From the NCBI RefSeq assembly GCF_043195095.1, contig NZ_JBAFWN010000010.1: DNA of 64,000 nt; one strand, given 5' to 3'. The notes beneath the pieces were generated by a model. That model saw only the letters and a program-made list of their open reading frames with translations. It was not told the origin of the DNA and did no database searches. Every line of letters starts with the position of its first letter. Positions within the stretch are counted from its first letter, which is position 1. This stretch comes from NCEH01 sp043195095 (lineage in GTDB: Bacteria; Pseudomonadota; Alphaproteobacteria; Rhizobiales; Xanthobacteraceae). Positions 1-6,691 of this stretch are shown here, in pieces. Position numbers and translations under genes: made by a program.

Positions 1-1
1 C

Positions 2-946
2 GGCGACGCCCGCAACGTCGCTGGCCGTTCCATGTTCGTGCGGCTTAGGGACACGACGAAAGGGCCAGCGGGCAAATGGACGGACGCCGCCACCGGCGAG
101 CATGGCGACCTGCTCGACGTCATCCGCGAAAGCTGTGGCCTGGTAGACTTCAAGGATGTCGCCGACGAGGCGCGATCCTTCCTTAGCCTCCCGCATCCTG
201 AGCCGGAGCCCGATCAATCCCGAGTACGCAGACCCAGTGCCCCGACCGGATCGCCGGAAGCGTCACGGCGACTGTTCGGCATGTCGCAGCCGATTTCCGG
301 GACTCTCGTAGAAACGTATCTCCGCAATCGCGGCATTACGACTTTGCACGGAACCGGAAGCCTCCGCTTCCATCCGCGTTGCTACTATCGGCCCGACGAC
401 GATAGCTCGACCGAGACTTGGCCGGCGATGATCGCTTCCGTCACCGACCTAGCAGGGCATCAGACTGGGGCGCATCGCACCTGGCTCGATCCGGGCGGCT
501 TCAGCGAGGCGACGCTCGGCAAGGCGCCGATCGACACGCCGCGACGGGCGATGGGCGACCTTCTCGGTCACGCTGTACGATTTGGCGTAGCGAGCGAAGT
601 CATGGTGGCTGGCGAAGGCATCGAGACGATGCTGTCGCTCCGATGCGTCTTGCCGATTATGCCGATGGTCGCGGCGCTCTCGGCGGCGCATCTCTCCGCC
701 ATCCTGTTCCCGGACACGCTTCGCCGGCTCTACATCGCCCGCGACGACGATCCTGCCGGTGACGGCGCGATGGCGACGTTGATCGACCGGGCGCAAAAGG
801 CTGGCATCGAGGCGATCGTGATCTCGCCGCAGCTCGGCGACTTCAACGAGGATCTCCGGCTGCTCGGTATCGATGCGCTTCGGGCGGCAAGCCGGGTGCA
901 GATCGCCGCACAGGACGTTGCCCGCTTCATGGAGCTGGCGGGATAG
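2..946 (+). CDS. Toprim-domain protein of ICE backbone, 5' end outside window
   Basis: The reading frame is open to the left edge, so the start is missing; the first internal ATG is at 32. The C-terminal half has a Toprim-like pattern: a strand ending in GEGIETMLS (the acidic metal-binding Glu) and later YIARDDDPAGDGA (the DxD pair). Proteins of this kind (DUF7146/Toprim_3) are frequent in alphaproteobacterial ICEs and plasmids, where an N-terminal zinc-finger primase-like part, probably lost here, precedes the Toprim domain. A primase or helper role in handling transferred single strands is inferred only. It is first in a rightward series of backbone genes. Confidence 0.75.
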   Translation, partial: GDARNVAGRSMFVRLRDTTKGPAGKWTDAATGEHGDLLDVIRESCGLVDFKDVADEARSFLSLPHPEPEPDQSRVRRPSAPTGSPEASRRLFGMSQPISGTLVETYLRNRGITTLHGTGSLRFHPRCYYRPDDDSSTETWPAMIASVTDLAGHQTGAHRTWLDPGGFSEATLGKAPIDTPRRAMGDLLGHAVRFGVASEVMVAGEGIETMLSLRCVLPIMPMVAALSAAHLSAILFPDTLRRLYIARDDDPAGDGAMATLIDRAQKAGIEAIVISPQLGDFNEDLRLLGIDALRAASRVQIAAQDVARFMELAG

Positions 947-1308
947 CCGGAACGGGATGAGAAGACGCGTCCGCGCCGTCACGGCGAGGCTGGCGGTCAT
1001 GCTCCACCAAAGTCGGAAAGGGCCGCCCCCACGGCCTTCTGAGAGGGCGATCGGGCGGCAAACGGCCCGGACCGGCAATGGCTGCGACCAGCGATTTTCC
1101 GGCGCGGCCCGACCCACCCCACGCGATAGATCGCGCGGGGACCCCGAGTAGCGCCGCTTTCCATCGCGAAGCAAAATCGCCGGCCTTCGCCATCCTCCGC
1201 TGCCGCTTCGGCCCTCCGCTGCGCTCCGGGTGCAGGTCCGGACCGCCCGCCGCCTTCGTCGCCATGAAGGCCGCGATGGGCGCGGTCGATCCGACGAGGA
1301 AGCCTGCG
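947..1308. other. Intergenic region with a 24-bp dyad
   Basis: No convincing gene lies in these 362 bases. At 1117-1140 there is an almost perfect inverted repeat, CCCCACGCGAT followed by a two-base centre and ATCGCGCGGGG, with one A-C mismatch. It could be an operator or a hairpin between the Toprim gene and the DUF2493 gene. It has no T-tract, so it is not a typical intrinsic terminator. Confidence 0.4.
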
Positions 1309-2238
1309 ATGACCACCGACCGCGACGACGACTTCGAACCACACCACTCTTCATCCACGACCGACCAGGTCCTCCACGAACTCCAGCTCTACGGCTACCG
1401 CCCCTTTCACGACGAACCCGACCCCCGGCCGCTTCCCGAAGCGAATATCCTCGCGGGCAGCATCTCCGACATCTTCGACGCACTAATGGTGGCGCTTTCA
1501 GACACGCGCCTCGAACCCGACCTCGAAGACCTGCTCTGGTCGACGGTGAATGTCTTCCACCGCGCCATCGACCGGATCGAACGCGAACTCGACGACAACG
1601 AACTGGCGCAGCAACGCTCGCAGCGGGAGCAGGACGGCAGCGAGGTCAAGTCCGTCGAGCTGGAGCGACTGACGGCGGAAGGCCAGACGTTGATCGAACG
1701 ACGCAACGCCTTCGAGCTGATGCGCGACCAGGCCGGCGACCAGTTCGAGCAGCACACCCATTCAGCCTGGCGGCCGCGCAATGGATCGAAGGTCAACCAT
1801 CGCAACCTGACCTCGGCGATGATCGACAGCCGCGATTTCCTGGCGGCGAAGAAACGCGCCGACAACCAGGTGCTCCTGCCCGCGGGCCCGAAGGTGGCGC
1901 TCACCGGCGGGCTCGATTTCAACGATCACCGGCTGATCTGGGCCAAGCTCGACCAAGTCCACGCCAAGCACCCCGACATGGTCCTGCTGCACGGCGGATC
2001 GCCCAAGGGTGCCGAGCTGATCGCCGCCAAATGGGCCGACAACCGCAAGGTCCCGCAGATCGCTTTCAAGCCCGACTGGACGAAGCACGCCAAAGCCGCA
2101 CCCTTCAAGCGCAACGATGCGATGTTGGATGTGCTGCCGATCGGCGTCCTGCACTTCCCCGGAACCGGGATCCAGGACAACCTCGCCGACAAGGCGAAGA
2201 AGCTCGGCATCCCGGTCTGGAAGTTCGGCGGCGCGTAA
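1309..2238 (+). CDS. DUF2493 (YspA-type SLOG) protein
   Basis: This 309-residue protein has an acidic N-terminal half and a C-terminal DUF2493 domain, a small Rossmann-like fold of the SLOG superfamily. The pattern VALTGGLDFNDHRLIW, then MVLLHGGSPKGAE and IAAKWADNRKVPQIAF, matches the family's nucleotide-binding loop and the conserved GG(S)PKGAD motif. I chose the ATG at 1309 because GAGGAAG lies 7 bases upstream; the frame stays open back to 1078 but those residues look like read-through. DUF2493 proteins are a recurring ICE backbone component of unknown function; ligand binding is inferred from the fold. Confidence 0.8.
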   Translation: MTTDRDDDFEPHHSSSTTDQVLHELQLYGYRPFHDEPDPRPLPEANILAGSISDIFDALMVALSDTRLEPDLEDLLWSTVNVFHRAIDRIERELDDNELAQQRSQREQDGSEVKSVELERLTAEGQTLIERRNAFELMRDQAGDQFEQHTHSAWRPRNGSKVNHRNLTSAMIDSRDFLAAKKRADNQVLLPAGPKVALTGGLDFNDHRLIWAKLDQVHAKHPDMVLLHGGSPKGAELIAAKWADNRKVPQIAFKPDWTKHAKAAPFKRNDAMLDVLPIGVLHFPGTGIQDNLADKAKKLGIPVWKFGGA

Positions 2239-2537
2239 GCGTCGCCTTGCCGTGTTCGATTGTTCACGGGCGTTCAACACGCGACGCCGCCGCGGTCCCA
2301 CACGTCGGTGAGGGACGGAACGCCGCCTGACTCCTGTCGGCAAGGACCACCCCGCGTCTCGAAGCGCTGATCCTTGGTCCGACCACGGCCCTGACGCCAT
2401 CAACCCGCAAGGGGTCGGCTTACGCCATGCGTGCCGCCGCTTCGTCTTCGTCTACGCGGTGATTGCGGCCCCTGGCCGAACACATCGGGCGCCTGTCGCG
2501 CGGGGATGGCCCCCGCCTGAGCACAGGAGCCAGATCA

Positions 2538-2705
2538 ATGTCTCAGTCCCTCGCGTTCGCCAACGGCTGGAACCTCGCTCGAACCCTGATGGTCTGCGTC
2601 GTCATTTTCCGAGCCGGAACGGGCGGATACGGCGCCATGCCCGCCAGTGAATATGACGGCGATCCGGCCGCCATCGTCCACGAATTCGACCCCTTCCAGC
2701 GATGA
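2538..2705 (+). CDS. Small hypothetical protein (55 aa)
   Basis: The ATG at 2538 is preceded by AGGAG at 2525-2529 with suitable spacing, which is the main support. The product has a hydrophobic stretch (LMVCVVIFR) and ends in an acidic segment, HEFDPFQR. I cannot assign a family. The 299 bases between the DUF2493 gene and this ORF show no other gene. It may be a conserved small ICE protein, but this rests on the ribosome-binding site and position only. Confidence 0.45.
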   Translation: MSQSLAFANGWNLARTLMVCVVIFRAGTGGYGAMPASEYDGDPAAIVHEFDPFQR

Positions 2706-2853
2706 AGAGGCCGATCCTTAGGCTGCCCGGGCAGCGGAACTCCCACGGGAATTCCGCTCCCGTTCCTGCCCATTTTCGGCTATATTCGAGATCGCGCCGT
2801 GGTGGTGGTGGAAGGCGCGACCGTCAGACCTTTATCTTTCGGAGAACACCGCC

Positions 2854-3294
2854 ATGATCATCTTTGGACCACTGCTCGTCATCGCCGGCATCTGCTTTAT
2901 CTGCTGGCTGCTCTTCACCCTTGCTGTCTTCGCCTTGCCGTTCTTCGTGGGCCTGACGCTCGGCGTCTGGGCGTTTCACAGTGGCGCCGGCGTGCTCGGG
3001 GGCATCCTGGTTGGCTTGGTCACCGGCGGGGCGACGTTCGGGATCGGCCAGTTCGCGCTGGGGTTCGTGCCCTGGACCTGGCTGCGGCTTCTGATCATCC
3101 TGCTCTTCGTCGCACCCGCCGTCGTCGCCGGATATAGCGCCACCTACGGGATCGCGCACATGGCGATGCCCTCCGCGACCTGGCAAACGATCTTCGCAGT
3201 GATCGGTGCGATCGCCGTCGGCATCACGGCGTGCTTGCGCTTCACGGGAATGGCTACGCCCGGACTGGCCGGACAAGGCATGGCGCGGACCTGA
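2854..3294 (+). CDS. Small multi-pass membrane protein (146 aa)
   Basis: The 146-residue product is almost entirely hydrophobic with four or five predicted membrane segments: roughly residues 2-32, 38-65, 70-98 and 105-128. There are no charged catalytic motifs. The ATG at 2854 follows TTTCGGAGAAC, giving a usable GGAG site. It lies in the accessory part of the ICE between the DUF2493 and DUF736 genes. The family is not recognised; an inner-membrane location is the only safe statement. Confidence 0.65.
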   Translation: MIIFGPLLVIAGICFICWLLFTLAVFALPFFVGLTLGVWAFHSGAGVLGGILVGLVTGGATFGIGQFALGFVPWTWLRLLIILLFVAPAVVAGYSATYGIAHMAMPSATWQTIFAVIGAIAVGITACLRFTGMATPGLAGQGMART

Positions 3295-3868
3295 TACGAC
3301 CGGCGGCCAGGGCGGGACGCGGATCTAGCCTCGGCCGCGCCCATTCTCGTCGTCGGCGATGGCAGGGTCTGACGGTGCGTGTGGATTGTCACCGCGACGG
3401 CACCGGCAGCGCCCTTACAGGCGCACTTCGACCAAGCGTATTCGCGCTACGTCCACGCGGCTGACATTGCGGTTCGCTAAACTGGGCTCGCGCAGAGCGT
3501 TGGTTTCGAACGACCGAGCGTCGCCCGGATGGAGAAGGGCCTTATCCGCCGAAGGCCCGCGTCGGCTCATTTCCAGAGCGACGGTCGCCACGTTCTCCTT
3601 GATGTCATCTCTGTAGATCGAGAGCACCAAACGGCCTCTTCAATGGGCTGATCTAGCCGAAGGACGGCTGAAGCCTCGATCGCCTATGGCACAACAGCGG
3701 CGTCAAACTTTCTTCCCCTGCCGGCTGCGCCGTCATTCCTCGCGCAACAAGAAAGCCCTCCTTTGCTGTCGAGCCCCTTCGGGGTGCGCCGTCGATCGCC
3801 TCCGGCCAACCGATCGCCATCGAGGCCGCAATGGTGCGGGCTCGAAACAGAGTTCAAGGAGAACGACC
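3295..3868. other. Long intergenic region, no supported gene
   Basis: These 574 bases contain only short overlapping frames without good ribosome-binding sites. A 71-codon minus-strand frame at 3415-3630 cannot be supported. The last part probably carries the promoter for the DUF736 gene. Confidence 0.4.
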
Positions 3869-4195
3869 ATGGCCACCATCGGCACCTTCAAGAAGACCGG
3901 CTCGAACGAGTTCACCGGCGAAATCGTCACCCTCTCGGTCCAGGCCAAGAACGTCCGGATCGTTCCCGAAGCCGCCCGCACTGGCGACAACAGCCCCAGC
4001 CACCGCGTCTATGTCGGTCGGGTGGAAATCGGCGCCGCCTGGTCCAAGCGCTCCAACGAGGGCCGCGACTATCTGGGCCTCAAGCTCGACGATCCGAGCT
4101 TCACCGCCCCGATCTTCGCCAACCTTTTCGACGACGAGGAGGGCGAGGGCTACAGCCTGATCTGGTCCCGCCCCAACGGCCGCCGGAGCGACTGA
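3869..4195 (+). CDS. DUF736 family protein (copy 1)
   Basis: The 108-residue product starts MATIGTFKKTGSNEFTGEI and shows the DUF736 pattern: an N-terminal GxF(K)KT strand, a central VYVGRVEIGAAWSK strand and a C-terminal LDDPSFTAPIFANLF motif. DUF736 proteins occur on alphaproteobacterial plasmids and ICEs and have no proven function; they look like small beta-rich proteins. AAGGAG lies about 7 bases before the ATG. A second, diverged copy is at 9783. Confidence 0.85.
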   Translation: MATIGTFKKTGSNEFTGEIVTLSVQAKNVRIVPEAARTGDNSPSHRVYVGRVEIGAAWSKRSNEGRDYLGLKLDDPSFTAPIFANLFDDEEGEGYSLIWSRPNGRRSD

Positions 4196-4283
4196 TCCGC
4201 TCCCCATGCCCCGTCCGGCTGGTCCGGGCGGGGCATCGCCTTCTGCTCGAAGGGACGGCCGCCAACCTTGAACGGTCGGAATA

Positions 4284-4317
4284 CCTAGTTTACTAGGTGG
4301 CAGTATATTAGGTGGCA
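4284..4317. promoter_or_regulatory. Candidate operator upstream of the rightward XRE gene
   Basis: CCTAG-TTTA-CTAGG (4284-4297) is a 5-bp inverted repeat. TAGGTGGCA occurs at 4294-4302 and again at 4309-4317, 15 bases apart. A plausible -35 (TTGAAC, 4268-4273) is followed 17 bases later by TACTAG (4291-4296) inside the dyad. This fits a self-repressed XRE promoter; the repressor is inferred. Confidence 0.45.
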
Positions 4318-4332
4318 CGGCGATCTCACCGC

Positions 4333-4545
4333 ATGAGCTTGCGGGAGATCGTCGCCACGAATCTGCGAAGACTGAGACATGCCAAAAGCATGTCACAGGA
4401 GGAGCTTGCCGATCGTGCGGGCATCAATCGCAACTATGTCGGAATGCTCGAACGAGAGCAGCATTCCGCGACCGTCGACATGCTGGAGAAGCTCGCCGAG
4501 GTCCTTGAGTCGGACCCTGCCGAATTCTTCCGGCGCGAGACGTGA
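4333..4545 (+). CDS. XRE-family DNA-binding regulator
   Basis: This is a 70-residue single-domain helix-turn-helix protein. Its core NLRRLRHAKSMSQEELADRA followed by GINRNYVGMLEREQ is a canonical XRE/Cro HTH (helix 2 SQEELADRA, recognition helix RNYVGMLER). A GTG at 4312 would add seven residues but overlaps the candidate operator, so I prefer the ATG at 4333. It converges tail to tail with a related XRE gene (QseC-like), only 19 bases apart, and the two proteins share the NLRRLRHAK motif. Likely role: repression or timing of ICE transfer genes. Confidence 0.8.
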   Translation: MSLREIVATNLRRLRHAKSMSQEELADRAGINRNYVGMLEREQHSATVDMLEKLAEVLESDPAEFFRRET

Positions 4546-4564
4546 ACCGCAGTCGTTACAGAAA

Positions 4565-4810
4565 CTAAGGCTCGACCGCCGCCTTTTTCCGCGCCTTCAC
4601 GGGCACGGCGCGCACCAGTTCGGTTGCTTCCACCTCGAGCGCCTCCGCGATCCGGCCGAGCACCGTGACGCTCGCCGAGACGTCGGCGCGTTCGATCCCT
4701 CCGACGTACCGGGCGCTCAACCCGGCCCTTTCGGCCAATTCCTCTTGCGTCATCCCTTTCGCATGACGCAACCGACGCAGATTGACCGCCATGACCTCCT
4801 TAAGATCCAT
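4565..4810 (-). CDS. qseC: XRE-family repressor, QseC-like
   Basis: The 81-residue protein has an N-terminal XRE helix-turn-helix (NLRRLRHAKGMTQEELAERA, then GLSARYVGGIER) and a short basic tail. In Mesorhizobium ICEs, a small XRE repressor, QseC, is divergently transcribed from the antiactivator gene qseM and binds operators between them. The same arrangement is seen here: a DUF2285 gene at 5038 points away, and two adjacent 14-bp dyads begin 22 bases upstream of this start codon. The QseC name is by family and context; sequence identity to the studied protein was not measured. Confidence 0.7.
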   Translation of the reverse strand: MDLKEVMAVNLRRLRHAKGMTQEELAERAGLSARYVGGIERADVSASVTVLGRIAEALEVEATELVRAVPVKARKKAAVEP

Positions 4811-4831
4811 GGCGATGATGGAGCCGATATA

Positions 4832-4860
4832 GGAATTATCGTTCCAGGAATGATCGTTCC
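4832..4860. promoter_or_regulatory. Tandem operator dyads between qseC-like and qseM-like genes
   Basis: GGAATTATCGTTCC (4832-4845) and GGAATGATCGTTCC (4847-4860) are two near-identical 14-bp inverted repeats of form GGAA-N6-TTCC, one base apart. They sit just upstream of the leftward XRE start at 4810. Tandem dyads of this size fit dimeric XRE repressor binding and match the position of QseC operators in Mesorhizobium ICEs. Confidence 0.65.
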
Positions 4861-5037
4861 GATTCGTACATGCCTTTGCTTTTCATCGACGCTGCGGAGG
4901 CCTCAGTTTGCCATTTCCGCGAGCAACGTGATGCGCGCCAAGCATCGCGGCGTAAGTATTCGCGGCCCAAATCTTGCAAAAATTCGCGGTAAATGAATGG
5001 CTAACACATTGCTTTGATCTCAAGGGGGTAGATCGCA

Positions 5038-5301
5038 ATGACTCAGGTGCCTTTCCAGGACCGGCCGCCGCACACCGACCGCTTGAACGCCTATGACGAG
5101 CAACATCTGGCGATCTATCTTCGATTGCTAATGGCCGACGAAGAGGGCGCTGACTGGCGCGAAGTCGTCCAGGTGATCTTCGGCCTCAACCCGGCCCAGG
5201 AGCCCGCCCGTGCCAAAACGGTTCATGACAGCCACCTGGCGCGGGCCCGCTGGATGACTGAGACGGGCTATCGGCACTTGCTTGAACCCCGGATGCAGTG
5301 A
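5038..5301 (+). CDS. qseM: DUF2285 antiactivator, QseM-like
   Basis: This 87-residue protein is made of a single DUF2285-type domain: DRLNAYDEQHLAIYLRLL, then ADWREVVQVIFGLNP and HLARARWMTETGYRHLL. In ICEMlSymR7A the short DUF2285 protein QseM blocks both the quorum regulator TraR and the excision activator FseA. Here it is divergent from a QseC-like repressor and directly upstream of an FseA-like pair, the same order. A strong AAGGGGG site lies about 9 bases before the ATG. The length fits QseM rather than a full-size DUF2285 regulator. No traR/traI gene is visible in the window. Confidence 0.7.
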   Translation: MTQVPFQDRPPHTDRLNAYDEQHLAIYLRLLMADEEGADWREVVQVIFGLNPAQEPARAKTVHDSHLARARWMTETGYRHLLEPRMQ

Positions 5302-5425
5302 ACCGACACCCCACACTCCCACGGCTCGCAGCCACACGCGATGCAACCTTAAGGGCTACTTTTGCCGACGAGTTTTCCGGATCGTGGCGGCCCTCCTTGA
5401 GAGAGGACAAACGAGAGGAAACGCC

Positions 5426-5635
5426 ATGCCCACGGAGTATTGGCGCTCGCCGGAGACGATTGATCGCCTGAACCGCCTCGAACGCCCCGGCTTCGCCGTC
5501 GAATTCCTGCGCCGCAACATCCACTACCGCCGCGATTTCGCGCAAACACAACGCCAGATCGCACGCGCCTCCGTCGATGCCGAGACCGCCCGTGCCGGTC
5601 TGGCTCGGCGATGGGGGTTGCGCTTTCGCCCATGA
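5426..5635 (+). CDS. fseA: FseA-like excision activator, N-terminal part (DUF6499)
   Basis: The 69-residue frame starts MPTEYWRSPETIDRLNRLER and ends ARRWGLRFRP, the DUF6499 domain that in many ICE proteins is fused to DUF2285. GAGAGGAAACGCC before the ATG gives a good ribosome-binding site. It stops at TGA 5633-5635 and overlaps a +1 frame that carries the rest. In Mesorhizobium, msi172 and msi171 have this arrangement and are joined by a programmed +1 ribosomal frameshift to make FseA, which turns on rdfS. A simple disabling mutation is the alternative. Confidence 0.7.
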   Translation: MPTEYWRSPETIDRLNRLERPGFAVEFLRRNIHYRRDFAQTQRQIARASVDAETARAGLARRWGLRFRP

Positions 5636-6212
5636 CCCCGCGTCTCCAGTCGGACTCGAACCCGTCATGTGGCTGCCGGAAGTTTCGCCGGCCACGCTGA
5701 TCCTGGAACCGGCGCCAACCGGGTTCGAGGCCGCTTCATCCTTCGATCCCAGCGCCTTCGGTCCGGCACTCGTCGAGCGCACGGACGCCGATGGACGTGA
5801 ACTGGTGATCGTCGACGGCTCGGACGAACTCCATATCCGCCTGCAAGACGACCAAGCCACGCGACGGCCGGCCGTGCTTCTGCCGCTCGACAGCATGTTC
5901 GAGCTTCGGCTCGACGTCGCGCTACGCTTCGCCCGTCGACTCAGCGGCCAGCGCATCAACTTTCTCCCGGCCGCCCTGCGGCTCACGTCTTTCCAGAAAC
6001 GGCGACTGATTCAACTCCTCCACGCCTTCGACGTTCACGATGCCGGCGGTGGCCCGCGCGACATCGCGGCGGAAGTTCTCAGCTCCGACCACGCCCAACT
6101 TCCCTCTGTCGAGTGGAAGGATTCCCACGCGCGCCGCAAAGCCAACCGCCTGATCCACGATTCGATCGCCCTCGTCGAAAGGGGCTATCTGAAGCTCCTG
6201 CGCGGTCTCTGA
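5577..6212 (+). CDS. fseA: FseA-like excision activator, C-terminal part (DUF2285)
   Basis: The +1 frame is open from 5577 and carries a clear DUF2285 domain: LEPVMWLPEVSPATLILEPA at the start, LHIRLQDDQATRRPAVLLPL in the middle, and ALRLTSFQKRRLIQLLHAFD then HARRKANRLIHDS near the end. Alone it lacks a convincing start: the ATGs at 5577 and 5667 have no good ribosome-binding site. Joined to the upstream frame by a +1 shift it makes a protein of about 261 residues, the usual length for DUF6499-DUF2285 fusions. Expected role: activate the rdfS gene 214 bases downstream. Confidence 0.7.
   Translation: MPRPPVPVWLGDGGCAFAHDPASPVGLEPVMWLPEVSPATLILEPAPTGFEAASSFDPSAFGPALVERTDADGRELVIVDGSDELHIRLQDDQATRRPAVLLPLDSMFELRLDVALRFARRLSGQRINFLPAALRLTSFQKRRLIQLLHAFDVHDAGGGPRDIAAEVLSSDHAQLPSVEWKDSHARRKANRLIHDSIALVERGYLKLLRGL
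5621..5635 (+). promoter_or_regulatory. Putative +1 programmed frameshift site
   Basis: In the zero frame the codons read CGC TTT CGC CCA TGA. Slipping one base forward after TTT gives GCC CAT GAC and enters the DUF2285 frame, so the joined protein would read WGLRF-AHDPAS. The slippery TTT-C and the stop two codons later fit a +1 recoding signal. The exact slip codon is inferred. Confidence 0.5.
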
Positions 6213-6425
6213 CGCGCGCCTCCATCCATCCCCACGCATCGCTATCACCACACCGACCATGGGCCACTGGCCTCGTCCGCGACGTCTCCGTTCGTCCCGA
6301 CGCAAACGGGGGGACACACGCCAACGAAAATATTCGTCCACCCCCAACGCCTGAACTCTCCGCCACCGTGACCCCGACATGCCGCGACTTGGCCGCGGCG
6401 CTTCGAGGCAAGACGGAGGCACATC

Positions 6426-6677
6426 ATGCCCGACAGGGCCGCGCAACTCGCCACGCGCTACGTCCGCACACATGAAGCGGCGCGCATCCTCGGCATCTCA
6501 CCGCGGACGCTGGAGAAATACCGCTGCCACGGTAGCGGCCCGACCTTCCGCAAGCTCGGCGGGCGTGTCGTCTACGCGATCGACGACCTCGAGGCCTGGG
6601 CCGACCAGGCCGCGTGCAGCTCGACGTCCGATCCTCGATACGTCGAGGCCCGCGCCGCCGGCCACGCGCATCGCTGA
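6426..6677 (+). CDS. rdfS: RdfS-like recombination directionality factor
   Basis: The 83-residue protein has a MerR/excisionase-type winged helix-turn-helix: YVRTHEAARILGISPRTLEK, then HGSGPTFRKLGGRVVYAIDD and LEAWADQAACSSTSDP. This matches RdfS of Mesorhizobium ICEs, which pushes the integrase toward excision and is activated by FseA. Position supports this: FseA-like frames upstream and plasmid-type replication genes downstream. GAGGCA before the start gives a usable ribosome-binding site. A generic excisionase-like regulator is the alternative, and it may pair with an integrase other than the one at 44.9 kb. Confidence 0.75.
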   Translation: MPDRAAQLATRYVRTHEAARILGISPRTLEKYRCHGSGPTFRKLGGRVVYAIDDLEAWADQAACSSTSDPRYVEARAAGHAHR

Positions 6678-6691
6678 AGCGGCGCTCGTCG

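Noticed and set aside
449..1483. 344-codon leftward frame at the left end
   Set aside because: Overlaps the Toprim gene and the DUF2493 start; extremely Arg-rich and without any domain.
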